Shown: piece after piece, positions 53,254 through 63,203 of the stretch | How positions within the stretch are numbered: position 1 is the first letter of the stretch | Layout of the letters: every line of letters begins with the position of its first letter | DNA from: Dechloromonas denitrificans | GTDB lineage: Bacteria; Pseudomonadota; Gammaproteobacteria; Burkholderiales; Rhodocyclaceae | Assembly (NCBI RefSeq): GCF_001551835.1 | Contig: NZ_LODL01000019.1 | Span: 516,655 to 580,654 of the forward strand | DNA: 64,000 bases | Direction: 5' to 3' | The notes under the pieces: generated by a model | What the model was told of the DNA's origin: nothing | Database searches by the model: none | Seen by the model: the letters and a program-made list of their open reading frames with translations, nothing else | Position numbers and translations under genes: made by a program

Positions 53254-53928
53254 TTGAAAAACGCTGAGGAACTGCTGCGTAGCTCTCTCTGGGGGCAGTC
53301 GCTGACCGATGAGGAAATGGCCCGTGCGCTGGCCGGCACCACCGAAAGAACCTTCGCCGCCGGCGCCTTCATCTGCATGAAGGGCGAGCCGGTCGAATAC
53401 TGGATGGGGCTGATCGACGGCCTGGGCAAGATGGCCAGCCACTGGACCACCGGCAAGACCACCTCGCTGACCGGGATCAGCGCCGGCGCCTGGATCGGCG
53501 AAGGCTCGCTGCTCAAGAAGGAACCGCGCCGCTACGATGTGATGGCGCTGCGCGAAAGCCGGGTCGCCTTCATGAACCGCAGCACCTTCACCTGGCTGCT
53601 CGACCACAGCATTCCGTTCAACCGCTACCTGATCGCCCAGTTGAACGAGCGTCTCGGCCAGTTCATCGGCATGATCGAGAACGAGCGCATGCTCGATACC
53701 GATGCCCGCATCGCGCGCGGCCTGGCCGCCCTGTTCAACCCGGTGCTTTACCCGGGCACCAACCGCCTGCTGCAGATTTCACAGGAAGAACTCGGCTATC
53801 TGGCCGGGGTGTCGCGGCAGCGGGCCAATCAGGCGCTGAAAGTACTGGAGGATGCCGGCCTGGTGCGCAGCGAATACGGCGGCATCAACGTCCTCGATCT
53901 CGAAGGCCTGCGCCGCTTCGGCGACTGA
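53254..53928 (+). CDS. Crp/Fnr-family transcriptional regulator
   Basis: A 224-residue regulator. The cNMP-binding-like beta barrel (about 10-120) keeps a GEG and an arginine (WIGEGSLLKKEPRRYDV) at the phosphate-binding site, and no Fnr-type cysteine cluster exists. The C-terminal helix-turn-helix reads QEELGYLAGVSRQRANQALK. The start is TTG at 53254 with GGA 7 bp upstream; no better start lies upstream. It faces the nine-gene CoA/ABC run and probably controls it. The effector could be cAMP, a CoA ester or a redox signal; the sequence does not settle it. Confidence 0.87.
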   Translation: MKNAEELLRSSLWGQSLTDEEMARALAGTTERTFAAGAFICMKGEPVEYWMGLIDGLGKMASHWTTGKTTSLTGISAGAWIGEGSLLKKEPRRYDVMALRESRVAFMNRSTFTWLLDHSIPFNRYLIAQLNERLGQFIGMIENERMLDTDARIARGLAALFNPVLYPGTNRLLQISQEELGYLAGVSRQRANQALKVLEDAGLVRSEYGGINVLDLEGLRRFGD

Positions 53929-53961
53929 GGCCGGCAGTCAACAGCCGGAAAACGGCAAAAA

Positions 53962-56900
53962 TCAGCTGACTGCCAGCCAGCGCAACAAACTGGCGTACAA
54001 CAGGTCGGGATCGACCGGCTTGCCGATATGTTCGTTCATGCCAGCATCGAGGCAGGCCTGACGGTCTTCGTCGAAGGCGTTGGCGGTCATCGCCAGGACC
54101 GGCAGGCTGGCCTTGCCGGGCATCTGGCGGATCAGCCGGGTCGCCTCGACACCGCCCATGACCGGCATTTGCATGTCCATCAGGACCACGGCGTAGTCGC
54201 CCTGACGCACCCGCTCGACGGCTTCGGCACCGTTGGCGGCGACATCGACGACCAGCCCGGCCAGGCTGAGCAGTTCCGCCGCCACTTCCTGGTTGATCGG
54301 TTCGTCCTCGACCAGCAGCACACGGCGGCCGCCGTACAGGCGGGCGATCTGGCTCTCCAGTGAAGCACCGGCGGCAGCGACGGCCAGCGCCGCCGGCGGG
54401 CGGCTCACCGCTTCCAGGCAGGCCGTCATCCAGAAGGTGCTGCCGACCCCAAGCACGCTATCGACCCCGACATCGCCGCCCATCATCCGGGCCAGATGGC
54501 GGTTGATCGCCAGGCCGAGGCCGGTGCCGCCGTATTTGCGGGTCGTCGAGTCGTCGGCCTGGGAAAAGGCCTGGAACAGCCGGGCCTGCTGCCCGGCATC
54601 CATGCCGATGCCCTGATCCTGGACCTCGAAGCGCAGCGTCACCTGATCGCCATCCCTGCGGTCGACCTTGACCCGCAGGGCAATTTCGCCCTGCTCGGAA
54701 AACTTGATGGCATTGCCGACGAAGTTGAGCAAAGCCTGGCCGATACGCACCGAATCGCCGCGCAGCAAGGTCGGCACATCGCTGGCCAGCTGGCTGGTCA
54801 GGCACAGGCCATGTGCCGCGGCGCGTTCGTCGAGCATGCTGATCGTCTGCCGGATCACCGCCTCCGGCGAGAATTCGCGGATTTCCAGGGCCAGTCGCCC
54901 GGCCTCGATCTTGGAGAGATCGAGAATGTCGTTGATGACGTTGAGCAGATGGTTGGCCGATTCGCTGATCTTGCCCAGGCGCTCGCGGGCCTTAAGGTCG
55001 AGCACATCCTTCTGCAGCAGGTGGGTGAGGCCCATGATGGCGTTCATCGGCGTCCGGATCTCATGACTCATGTTGGCCAGGAAGGAACTCTTCGCCCGGT
55101 TGGCCGCCTCGGCCGCGTCCTTGGCCCGGGCCAGCTCGACGGTGCGCGACTGGACCAGGGTTTCGAGATGCTGGCGATAGTGTTCCAGTTCGGCCTCGGC
55201 CTGCTTGCGCACCGTGATATCGGTCGAAATGCCGCACAGCGCGTAGATCTGGCCTTCCTTGTCGCGCAGCGGAATCTTGATCGACAGGTAAGCGCTGGTG
55301 ATCCGGCCATCCACTGTCCGGTTGACCTCCTCCTCAGCCACCCGCTCGCCCTGTTCGATGACTCGCCGGTCGTTGCGGCGCAGGTTGGCGCAGGTCGCCG
55401 CGTCGAAGAACTCGGCGTCGTCATGGCCGACAATACTCGCCATCTCCCGCCCGAACAGTTCGCAGACCCGGCGGTTGGCGTACTGGTAGCAGTAATCCGT
55501 GCCCTTGATGTAGATGTAGGCCTCGACGCTGTCGAGGATAGTCGCCATCTTGTATTCGCTGACCCGCAGGGCTTCTTCGATCTCCTTGCGATCGCTGATG
55601 TCTTCCTTGACGGCCAGGAAATGCAGAATCTGCCCTTGTTCGTCGATGATCGGCGAAATCGAAGCGCGCTCCCAGAACAACGAGCCGTCCCGGCGCCGAT
55701 TATGAAACTCGCCCTTCCAGGTCTGGCCGGACTTGATCGTCGTCCACAAATCCCGGTATTCGGCCGGTGATTTATCGCCCGAACTGAGGATGCGCGGATT
55801 CTCGCCGAGCACCTGCTGGCTGGTATAGCCGGTAACCTGCTCGAATTTTGGATTGACGTAGCGGATGCAGCCGCTGGTATCGGTGATGACGATCGAGGCC
55901 GGGCTCTGCTCGATCGCCCGCGACAGCACTTTCAGTTCGTCGGCCTGGACCCGCAGCACCGCCTCCTGGGCCAGCCGCTGCTGGTGGTAGGCGGCAAACA
56001 GCCGTTTCGACCAGCGCGAGAAGACCAGCGAACTGAGCAGCCCGAGGCCCAGCGCGGCGACGATGGCGATCAGCAGATTGAGCAGACGCTGGGCGTTGCC
56101 AGCCTCCTGCTTGCGCAGTTCCTCGCCGAGCAGGCTCTGGAAATCGTCATCGAACGTAGTGGCGACGACAAACCAGTTCCACGGCTTGACGACATTGACC
56201 AGCGCCGTTTTACTGGCCAGCTGGCCGGTCGCCGGATTGAGCCATTGGTAGCGGACAAAGCCGCCGCCCTGCTTGCCCGCCGCATGCAGCTGTTCGAGAG
56301 CGGCTCTTTCCGCTGCGGCCATCTCGCTTATCAGCATGCCATCCAGCTTCTTGTCGCTCGGCGACAGCAGGTTGCGGCCGCTGCCGTCGATCACACCAAA
56401 GCGGCCGCTCTGGCCAAATTGCAGGGAACTCAGGCGGGCCAGCGCCTCCTTTTGCTGCAGCATCTCCCACTTGTAGGTGTAGTCGCCGGTGCCGATCAGC
56501 CAGTCGTAGGGAGCGAAATGCCGGACATAGGCCAGCTTGTCGGCCATCTGCCTGGCATCGTCGGGCCGGTACCAGCGATAGCGCGAGAAACCTTCGCCGC
56601 GCGGCTGGCGGGCGGCCTCGATCAGGCCGCGCATGATGTAATGACCGGTGTCGTCCCGGTTATCGAGGATGGTCTTGCCTTCGAGCTGCGGCGCCGTCGG
56701 CAGCAGGATGAACTGGCCCTGCATGTCGTCGATGAAGTAGTAGCCGCGCCCCTCGTAAAAGCGGGCCGGGCGCAGCGCCTCGATGATCAGGCGCTTGACC
56801 TCGGCCGGTGGCCGGCGCCGGGCCTCCAGCGCGTAGATCGCCTCGACCATCTGGAAAGCGGTATCAACCTGCTCGGTCAGGCTGCGGCGCAGGATATCCT

Positions 56901-57135
56901 CGGTCCGCGACCGGGTGAATTCGATGAAACCGGTTGCCCCGTCCATCTCGGCCTGCAGACGGGCTTCCAACTGCTGGGTGGCGGCCTGCTCGACGCGGCC
57001 GAAGGCGGCCCGCTGCTCGCTCAGGCTCTGCCAGGAGAAAAAGCCGCCGAGGGCCAGGGTCAGGACCAGCACGGTCAGCAAGGTGCCAATCAGATGGATG
57101 CGCGGCACCGTTTTTTCGTCAGCCGTCAGCCTCAC
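53962..57135 (-). CDS. Hybrid sensor histidine kinase with two Cache and two PAS domains
   Basis: A 1057-residue membrane kinase. After TM1 come two periplasmic Cache-type modules ([19 protein letters not shown], then [13 protein letters not shown]) and TM2. Two PAS domains follow ([20 protein letters not shown], then [20 protein letters not shown]), then HisKA with [15 protein letters not shown], HATPase_c ([21 protein letters not shown]) and a C-terminal receiver with the acceptor in [13 protein letters not shown]. It is a phosphorelay kinase; no HPt is attached. The start is GTG at 57133-57135 with AAGGGG upstream; the frame is open to 57246 but those residues look non-coding. No dedicated partner is adjacent. 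Confidence 0.87.
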   Translation of the reverse strand: MRLTADEKTVPRIHLIGTLLTVLVLTLALGGFFSWQSLSEQRAAFGRVEQAATQQLEARLQAEMDGATGFIEFTRSRTEDILRRSLTEQVDTAFQMVEAIYALEARRRPPAEVKRLIIEALRPARFYEGRGYYFIDDMQGQFILLPTAPQLEGKTILDNRDDTGHYIMRGLIEAARQPRGEGFSRYRWYRPDDARQMADKLAYVRHFAPYDWLIGTGDYTYKWEMLQQKEALARLSSLQFGQSGRFGVIDGSGRNLLSPSDKKLDGMLISEMAAAERAALEQLHAAGKQGGGFVRYQWLNPATGQLASKTALVNVVKPWNWFVVATTFDDDFQSLLGEELRKQEAGNAQRLLNLLIAIVAALGLGLLSSLVFSRWSKRLFAAYHQQRLAQEAVLRVQADELKVLSRAIEQSPASIVITDTSGCIRYVNPKFEQVTGYTSQQVLGENPRILSSGDKSPAEYRDLWTTIKSGQTWKGEFHNRRRDGSLFWERASISPIIDEQGQILHFLAVKEDISDRKEIEEALRVSEYKMATILDSVEAYIYIKGTDYCYQYANRRVCELFGREMASIVGHDDAEFFDAATCANLRRNDRRVIEQGERVAEEEVNRTVDGRITSAYLSIKIPLRDKEGQIYALCGISTDITVRKQAEAELEHYRQHLETLVQSRTVELARAKDAAEAANRAKSSFLANMSHEIRTPMNAIMGLTHLLQKDVLDLKARERLGKISESANHLLNVINDILDLSKIEAGRLALEIREFSPEAVIRQTISMLDERAAAHGLCLTSQLASDVPTLLRGDSVRIGQALLNFVGNAIKFSEQGEIALRVKVDRRDGDQVTLRFEVQDQGIGMDAGQQARLFQAFSQADDSTTRKYGGTGLGLAINRHLARMMGGDVGVDSVLGVGSTFWMTACLEAVSRPPAALAVAAAGASLESQIARLYGGRRVLLVEDEPINQEVAAELLSLAGLVVDVAANGAEAVERVRQGDYAVVLMDMQMPVMGGVEATRLIRQMPGKASLPVLAMTANAFDEDRQACLDAGMNEHIGKPVDPDLLYASLLRWLAVS

Positions 57136-57264
57136 CCCCTGCACCCCTTTGCCAAATTCATCAAATTTATCGGCGCATTGTAGCCCTCTTCCTTTCCTGG
57201 TGCTGCCATCGTCCAAGCGAGGCAGGACAAGGAAAACCGACGTCATACGACAATGGAAAATGGA

Positions 57265-57297
57265 AACGGCGAGGTTCTTTGCCTCGCCGTTGTTTTT
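57265..57297. terminator. Hairpin between icmF and the hybrid kinase
   Basis: AACGGCGAGG (57265-57274) pairs perfectly with CCTCGCCGTT (57282-57291). It lies about 60 bp after the icmF stop. The T run (TTTTT) is on the plus-strand side; on the minus strand the stem is followed by TTTCCATTTT, so termination of icmF is plausible but not ideal. Confidence 0.6.
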
Positions 57298-57348
57298 ATC
57301 TCCTCCACCCTGTTGGGTCGGGTTGCTGTTCCCCTGCTGAGGAAGCTC

Positions 57349-60300
57349 TTACATGCTGCGTCGGTACTGGCCACCGACTTCATAGAGGGCGCTGCTGATC
57401 TGGCCGAGCGAGCAGTACTTGACTGCATCGACCAGCACGGCGAAGACGTTGCCGTCCTCGATCACCGTCTGCTTCAGCTTGGCCAGCATGGCCGGCGCCT
57501 TGTCCGCATTGCGCGCCTGGAAATCGCGCAGGCGCTTGATCTGCGACTGCTTTTCTTCGTCGCTCGAACGGGCCAGTTCGATTTCCTGCTGCGCCATACC
57601 CTTCGGGTTGAGGAAGGTATTGACGCCGATGATCGGGTAGGAGCCGTCGTGCTTCTTGTGCTCGTAGTACATCGACTCTTCCTGGATCTTGCCGCGCTGG
57701 TAGCCGGTTTCCATGGCGCCGAGCACACCGCCGCGCGAGGCAATGGCTTCGAATTCCTTCAACACGGCTTCCTCGACCAGATCGGTCAACTCGTCGATGA
57801 CGAAGGCGCCCTGGTTCGGGTTCTCGTTCTTGGCGACGCCCCACTCGCGATTGATGATCAGCTGGATGGCCATGGCGCGACGCACGCTTTCTTCCGTCGG
57901 CGTCGTGATCGCTTCATCGTAGGCGTTGGTGTGCAGCGAGTTGCAGTTGTCGTAGATGGCGATCAGCGCCTGCAGCGTGGTGCGGATGTCGTTGAAGTCC
58001 ATTTCTTGCGCGTGCAGCGAGCGGCCGGAAGTCTGGATGTGGTATTTCAGCTTCTGGCTGCGCTCGTTGGCGCCGTACTTGTTCTTCATCGCCACCGCCC
58101 AGATGCGGCGGGCGACGCGGCCGATCACCGAGTATTCCGGGTCCATGCCGTTCGAGAAGAAGAAGCTCAGGTTGGGCGCGAAATCATCGATGTGCATGCC
58201 ACGCGCCAGATACGACTCGACGTAGGTGAAGCCGTTGGACAGCGTGAAGGCCAGCTGCGAGATCGGGTTGGCGCCGGCTTCGGCGATGTGATAGCCGGAG
58301 ATCGACACCGAGTAGAAGTTCTGCACCTGGTTATGGACGAAGAATTCCTGGATGTCGCCCATCATCTTCAGGGCGAACTCGGTCGAGAAGATGCATGTGT
58401 TCTGGCCCTGGTCTTCCTTGAGGATGTCGGCCTGCACGGTGCCGCGCACCGACTTCAGGACCCACTCGCGGATTTTCTCGGCTTCGTCTTCGGTCGGTTG
58501 GCGGCCGTTGTCCTTTTCGAACTTGGCCATCTGCTGGTCGATCGCAGTATTGAAGAAGCAGGCCAGGATGATCGGGGCCGGGCCGTTGATGGTCATCGAC
58601 ACCGAAGTGGTCGGGCAGACCAGATCGAAACCGTCGTAGAGCACCTTCATGTCGTCCAGGGTGGCGATCGAGACGCCGGAATTGCCGATCTTGCCGTAGA
58701 TGTCCGGGCGCTCGTCCGGGTCGCAACCGTACAGCGTCACCGAGTCGAAGGCCGTCGACAGGCGATGGGCCGGCATGCCTTCGGAAACGCGCTTGAAGCG
58801 GCGGTTGGTGCGGAAGGCGTCGCCTTCGCCGGCGAACATCCGGGTCGGGTCTTCACCTTCGCGCTTGAAGGCGAAAACGCCGGCGGTGTAGGGGAAGGAA
58901 CCGGGCACATTCTCGCGCATCAGGAAGCGCAGGATCTCGCCGTCATCGGTGTAAGTCGGCAGGATCACCTTGCGGATCTTGGTGCCGGACAGCGACTGGC
59001 TGGTCAGCTGGGTGCGGATTTCCTTGTCGCGGATCTTCACGACGTATTCGTCGCCGGCATAGGCTTCGACGGTGGCCGGCCACATGTCGAGCAGCTTCTT
59101 CGCCTTCGGATCCTGCTGGGCATCCTTCAAGGCCTGCATTTCGTCAAAGCCGGCGGTCGACTGCTCGCAACCGGCAAAAATGCCTTTCGAAATGCGCAGT
59201 GCCTGGCGTTCGCGGGCAATCTTGACCTGCTCGCTGGTATGGGCGTGATAGCCGCGCACGCTGTCGGCGATTTCGGCCAGGTAACGGACGCGCTGGGCCG
59301 GCACGATGGCGCGCTGGCTGGACGACTGCTTGACGGTGACCAGAGGCAGCTTGCCCGGGCCGAGCTGCAGCCCCTTTTCCGAGAGGGCCGGGACCAGCGC
59401 CTGATAAAGCGCGGTGACGCCGTCGTCGTTGAAGCGGGCGGCCTGCGTGCCGAACACCGGCATGTCGTCGGTCGGCGTCGTGAAGGCTTCGCGGTTGCGC
59501 TGGTACTGCTTGCGCACGTCGCGCAGCGCATCCTCGGCGCCCTTGCGGTCGAACTTGTTGATGGCGACGAAATCGGCGAAGTCGAGCATGTCGATCTTCT
59601 CCAGTTGCGAGGCGGCACCAAACTCGGGCGTCATCACGTACATCGAGATATCGACGAAGGGCACGATGGCGGCGTTGCCCTGGCCGATGCCGGAAGTTTC
59701 GACGATGACCAGGTCGAAGCCGGCCAGCTTGCAGGCAGCGATCACCTCGGGCAGCGCGACGGAAATTTCCGAACCGGTATCGCGGGTGGCCAGCGAACGC
59801 ATGAAGATGTTCGGATGTTCGATGGCGTTCATCCGGATGCGGTCGCCGAGCAGCGCGCCGCCGGTCCGCTTGCGCGACGGGTCGATCGAGATCAGGCCGA
59901 TCTTGACGCTGTCGTCCTGGTCGAGGCGGAAGCGTCGGACCAGTTCGTCGGTCAGCGAGGACTTGCCGGCGCCGCCGGTACCGGTGATGCCGAGCACCGG
60001 CACGGTCAGTTCGGCCGCCGCCTTGAGCAGCGGTTCCTTGAGGGCCGGCGCTTCGCCGTTTTCGAGCAGCGTGATCAGCCGGGCCAGCAAGCGCTTGTCG
60101 CCGGCCTTCAAGCCGGCCAGCGCCTGCTCGGCGCTCGGCACGCCCTCGGCGGCCAGGTCGAAGTCGGCGTTCTGCACCACTTCGTTGATCATGCCCTGCA
60201 GGCCCATATGGACGCCGTCTTCCGGGGCGTAGATACGGGTCACGCCGTACTGGTGCAGTTCCTTGATCTCGGACGGCACGATGACGCCACCGCCGCCGCC

Positions 60301-60612
60301 GAAGACCTTGATGTTCTCGCCGCCGTTGGCCTTCAACAGGTCGATCATGTACTTGAAGAACTCGACGTGGCCGCCCTGGTAGGAGGTGATGCAAATGCCC
60401 TGGACGTCTTCCTGCAGCGCGGCATTGACGATTTCCTGCACCGAGCGGTTGTGGCCGAGGTGGATCACCTCGGAACCGGTCGACTGCAGGATGCGGCGCA
60501 TGATGTTGATCGAGGCGTCGTGACCGTCGAACAGCGAGGCGGCGGTGACAAAACGCACCTTGTTCTTCGGCTTGTACGGAGAAAGCTTCTTGGCAACGGA
60601 AAGATCGGTCAT
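57349..60612 (-). CDS. icmF: Fused isobutyryl-CoA mutase with G-protein chaperone
   Basis: A 1087-residue single chain. A B12-binding domain comes first (DGHD at 29-32, His31 the lower axial ligand), then a MeaI-like GTPase (Walker [10 protein letters not shown] at 211-219), a linker and the acyl-CoA mutase barrel. The two substrate-determining positions read F593 (RMFAG) and Q737 (GQNTC), as in IcmF and isobutyryl-CoA mutases, where methylmalonyl-CoA mutases have Tyr and Arg. It interconverts isobutyryl- and n-butyryl-CoA, and IcmF enzymes also act on isovaleryl/pivalyl-CoA. It is divergent from an AraC-type gene, with a hairpin downstream. Confidence 0.95.
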   Translation of the reverse strand: MTDLSVAKKLSPYKPKNKVRFVTAASLFDGHDASINIMRRILQSTGSEVIHLGHNRSVQEIVNAALQEDVQGICITSYQGGHVEFFKYMIDLLKANGGENIKVFGGGGGVIVPSEIKELHQYGVTRIYAPEDGVHMGLQGMINEVVQNADFDLAAEGVPSAEQALAGLKAGDKRLLARLITLLENGEAPALKEPLLKAAAELTVPVLGITGTGGAGKSSLTDELVRRFRLDQDDSVKIGLISIDPSRKRTGGALLGDRIRMNAIEHPNIFMRSLATRDTGSEISVALPEVIAACKLAGFDLVIVETSGIGQGNAAIVPFVDISMYVMTPEFGAASQLEKIDMLDFADFVAINKFDRKGAEDALRDVRKQYQRNREAFTTPTDDMPVFGTQAARFNDDGVTALYQALVPALSEKGLQLGPGKLPLVTVKQSSSQRAIVPAQRVRYLAEIADSVRGYHAHTSEQVKIARERQALRISKGIFAGCEQSTAGFDEMQALKDAQQDPKAKKLLDMWPATVEAYAGDEYVVKIRDKEIRTQLTSQSLSGTKIRKVILPTYTDDGEILRFLMRENVPGSFPYTAGVFAFKREGEDPTRMFAGEGDAFRTNRRFKRVSEGMPAHRLSTAFDSVTLYGCDPDERPDIYGKIGNSGVSIATLDDMKVLYDGFDLVCPTTSVSMTINGPAPIILACFFNTAIDQQMAKFEKDNGRQPTEDEAEKIREWVLKSVRGTVQADILKEDQGQNTCIFSTEFALKMMGDIQEFFVHNQVQNFYSVSISGYHIAEAGANPISQLAFTLSNGFTYVESYLARGMHIDDFAPNLSFFFSNGMDPEYSVIGRVARRIWAVAMKNKYGANERSQKLKYHIQTSGRSLHAQEMDFNDIRTTLQALIAIYDNCNSLHTNAYDEAITTPTEESVRRAMAIQLIINREWGVAKNENPNQGAFVIDELTDLVEEAVLKEFEAIASRGGVLGAMETGYQRGKIQEESMYYEHKKHDGSYPIIGVNTFLNPKGMAQQEIELARSSDEEKQSQIKRLRDFQARNADKAPAMLAKLKQTVIEDGNVFAVLVDAVKYCSLGQISSALYEVGGQYRRSM

Positions 60613-60681
60613 GACGCCTGCCTCATCGAAAAGATGGAAAGGCGCCCATGTTATGCCCCTTTATCCGCATTGCCATTGTGG

Positions 60682-60697
60682 CGATTGACGACAATCG
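60682..60697. promoter_or_regulatory. Small dyad in the icmF/AraC-type gap
   Basis: CGATTG (60682-60687) and CAATCG (60692-60697) are inverted with a 4-bp spacer in the 141-bp divergent gap. It may be an operator shared by icmF and the AraC-type gene. Support is sequence symmetry only. Confidence 0.3.
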
Positions 60698-60753
60698 TGC
60701 AAATTCCGCCAAGGTGATAGAGTACTGCGGTCGACTACCTCAAAACGGCAAAA

Positions 60754-61821
60754 ATGCTGCATCGCACCATCAAGAAGACTCAAACACGCACGCAAGCCAC
60801 TGTTGCGATGGGCTTTGTTACCGGCATGCTGGCCGGCCTGCAGCGCCGGCAGATCGACCCGGCCCCGCTGCTGGCCGCCACCGACATTGATCTTGCAGAC
60901 ACCGCCAGCCGGATCCCGATCGAGCGCTACGCCGCGCTCTACAACCGGCTGAACCGCGAACTGGACGACGAAGGCTTCGGCCTGTTCGCCCAGCCGATGC
61001 GCCCGGGCAGCTTCGAGTTCCTCTGCCGCGGCTGCCTCAGTGCACCGACCCTGGCCGACGCCCTGCTCCGCGCCAGCCGTTTCCTGCACATCGTGCTGCC
61101 CGATCTGGCGGTCAGCGTCCGCCGCACCCACGGCCGGGCCGAACTGGTCATCAGCGAAACCCGCAAACTGTCGGACAACCCGGACGACCCTGGCCGCATC
61201 TTCGCCTTCGAATGGCTGCTCCGCCTGCTGCACGGCCTGGCCTGCTGGCTGGCCGGGCGCGGCATCGGTCTGGACAGCGTGATCTTCCCTTACCGCCGGC
61301 CGGCCCATGCCACCGACTACCCGCTGATTTTCACCGAGGATTCGCGCTTCGCACCGACCGTGCCGGGCGGCACCGGCACGCTGGTCGCCAGCTTCAACGC
61401 CAACCTGCTCGACCTGCCGATCCGCCGCGACGAAGCGGCGCTGACCGCCTTTCTCGACGGCGCCCCAGGCAAGATCACCACCCTCTACCGGCGCGACCGC
61501 GAAATGGTCATCCGCGTCCGCGACCTGCTGCGCGCCGCGCTGCCGGCGACGCTCAGCCTCGACGACATCGCCAGCCGCCTGCACCTGTCGCCGCGCACCA
61601 TCCATCGCCGACTCGAAGAGGAAGGCTCCAGTTTTCGCGGCATCAAGGACGCGCTACGCCGCGACATGGCACTGGCCCGGCTGACCAAAACCAAGGATTC
61701 GATCGCCGAAGTCGCCGCCGACCTCGGCTATGCCGACACCTCGGCCTTCTACCGCGCCTTCGTCGAGTGGACCGGCATGGCCCCGGTCCACTACCGGCGG
61801 CAATGGGCCGGCAAAACCTGA
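60754..61821 (+). CDS. AraC-family regulator (OruR/ArgR-like type)
   Basis: A 355-residue regulator. The N-terminal half (about 20-210) matches the arabinose-operon-regulator-like domain of the OruR group (VTGMLAGLQRRQIDPAPLL, IPIERYAALYNRL, CRGCLSAPTLADALLRASRF). The C-terminal two helix-turn-helix motifs (about 255-350) include LSLDDIASRLHLSPRTIHRR and AEVAADLGYADTSAFYRAF. It is divergent from icmF and may regulate it (inference). The first ATG lacks an obvious ribosome binding site; a later Met (60808) is possible. Confidence 0.85.
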   Translation: MLHRTIKKTQTRTQATVAMGFVTGMLAGLQRRQIDPAPLLAATDIDLADTASRIPIERYAALYNRLNRELDDEGFGLFAQPMRPGSFEFLCRGCLSAPTLADALLRASRFLHIVLPDLAVSVRRTHGRAELVISETRKLSDNPDDPGRIFAFEWLLRLLHGLACWLAGRGIGLDSVIFPYRRPAHATDYPLIFTEDSRFAPTVPGGTGTLVASFNANLLDLPIRRDEAALTAFLDGAPGKITTLYRRDREMVIRVRDLLRAALPATLSLDDIASRLHLSPRTIHRRLEEEGSSFRGIKDALRRDMALARLTKTKDSIAEVAADLGYADTSAFYRAFVEWTGMAPVHYRRQWAGKT

Positions 61822-61837
61822 GCCGGGAAGCCGCCGG

Positions 61838-62248
61838 CTACCTATCAGGGCCGGGCAGCAGGCGTAAACCCAGCCAGGCGACCACGATGACCGAGCTGAT
61901 CGGGATGGCGACCGAAAATAAAACGAAGAAGGGGATGCAAATCCAGTGCCCCTGAAAAAGCTGCGAACTCAGCGCACCGACCGACAGCGCGAGCAAATCG
62001 AGAACCAGCCAGCGCTTCAGGTAGGTCAGCAGCCAGTGCGCCTGTGACTGGTTATGGCGCCAGGCGGCCGAACGCTCCAGCCAACTGCCGCAGTCGACGT
62101 TACGAAACAGCCAGCTAAAGAAAAAATAGCGGTAAAGAAGGGATGGTTTGCTGTCTCGTCGCATCAGAAAACTCCCGAGGTATTGATGCAGAGACAACAG
62201 GAACTGGCCGTTGTTCAGAACGCCGGCAAAATCGACCATGCCCACCAT
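61838..62248 (-). CDS. Small membrane protein of unknown function
   Basis: A 136-residue protein with a basic, aromatic N-terminal half (SLLYRYFFFSWLFRNVDCGS) and two C-terminal hydrophobic segments (VLDLLALSVGALSS, FFVLFSVAIPISSVIVVAWL). No family is recognised. The frame is open further upstream to 62305, but that part covers the terC terminator, so the start MVGMVDF at 62248 is preferred. It sits just after that terminator and may have its own promoter or depend on read-through. Confidence 0.6.
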   Translation of the reverse strand: MVGMVDFAGVLNNGQFLLSLHQYLGSFLMRRDSKPSLLYRYFFFSWLFRNVDCGSWLERSAAWRHNQSQAHWLLTYLKRWLVLDLLALSVGALSSQLFQGHWICIPFFVLFSVAIPISSVIVVAWLGLRLLPGPDR

Positions 62249-62264
62249 GTTTGGCGGCGGAATG

Positions 62265-62301
62265 AAAAACGGGCACCCGCCTGACGGCGCGGTGCCCGTT
62301 T
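62265..62301 (-). terminator. Intrinsic terminator of the TerC-family gene
   Basis: On the minus strand an 11-bp outer stem (AAACGGGCACC with its complement) and an inner CGCC/GGCG stem are followed by TTTTT. It lies about 22 bp after the stop codon. Confidence 0.85.
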
Positions 62302-62323
62302 CCATTACCGCCCGACTTCCGGG

Positions 62324-63082
62324 TCAGACGTTGTCCGGCTCGCGGACGTAAGGCTCGCGCAGATCGACCGGCTTGACGGTCTTCTTGCGCATGCGGATGT
62401 TGAGCATCTCGACGCCGACCGAGAAGGCCATCGCGAAGTAGATGTAGCCCTTCGGCACATGGTGGCCGAAGCCGTCGGCGATCAGCACGACGCCGACGAC
62501 GACCAGGAAGGACAGGGCCAGCATCTTGATCGTCGGGTGGTTCGAGACGAACTCGCCAATCGAGCGGGCAAACAGCATCATCAGACCGACTGAGGCGACC
62601 ACCGCGGCGATCATCACGCCGACCTCGCTGACCATGCCGACCGCAGTAATGATCGAATCGAGCGAGAAGACCAGGTCGATGACGATGATCTGGGCGATGA
62701 CGCCGGCAAAGCTCGAACCGACCTTGCGCGAGGCTTCGCCCTCCTCGCCTTCGAGCAGCTGGTGTACTTCGCCGGTACTCTTCCAGATCAGGAACAGGCC
62801 GCCGGCGATCAGGATCAGGTCGCGCCCGGAAATGCCGAAATTGAACAGGGTCACGACCGGTTCGGTCAGGCCGACGATCCACGACAGCAACAGCAACAGG
62901 CCGATACGCATGAACATCGCGAGGAACAGGCCGATCCGCCGCGCCAGTTCCTGCTGCGCCTTGGGCAGGCGGTCGACGAGGATCGAGATGAAGATGATGT
63001 TGTCGATGCCCAGCACCAGTTCCAGCGCGGTCAGCGTGAAAAAGGCGATCCAGATTTCGGGGGAGAGCAGCAGTTCGAGCAT
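62324..63082 (-). CDS. TerC-family membrane protein (YgdQ-like)
   Basis: A 252-residue polytopic membrane protein with about seven helices. The TerC signature LELVLGIDNIIFISILVDRL and the second acidic motif VIDLVFSLDSIITAVGM are present; both place acidic residues within membrane helices. Related proteins export Mn2+ or support metal loading of secreted enzymes. The start MLELLLSPEIW matches the family; an upstream Met adds 17 unrelated residues. It is followed by a terminator. Confidence 0.9.
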   Translation of the reverse strand: MLELLLSPEIWIAFFTLTALELVLGIDNIIFISILVDRLPKAQQELARRIGLFLAMFMRIGLLLLLSWIVGLTEPVVTLFNFGISGRDLILIAGGLFLIWKSTGEVHQLLEGEEGEASRKVGSSFAGVIAQIIVIDLVFSLDSIITAVGMVSEVGVMIAAVVASVGLMMLFARSIGEFVSNHPTIKMLALSFLVVVGVVLIADGFGHHVPKGYIYFAMAFSVGVEMLNIRMRKKTVKPVDLREPYVREPDNV

Positions 63083-63203
63083 GGGAGTCAGACCTGAGAG
63101 CAGTTCGAGGAAGCGATTGTAGCGACTCTGCAACCCTTCGAAACACCCGGATTACCAAAAGCCACACTTCGTAAATTTCGAAGCATTGCTCTTGGCAACA
63201 GAA

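Noticed and set aside
53962-57246. A hybrid kinase starting at 57246
   Set aside because: The first 37 residues are charged, low in hydrophobicity and lie next to a hairpin. GTG at 57135 has a strong ribosome binding site and precedes the first membrane helix, so it is preferred, though not proven.
57253-60717. A 1154-codon open frame on the plus strand opposite icmF
   Set aside because: It is fully antisense to the well-supported icmF gene. The protein is rich in Arg, His, Asp and Val without any domain, as expected for the complementary frame of a GC-rich gene.
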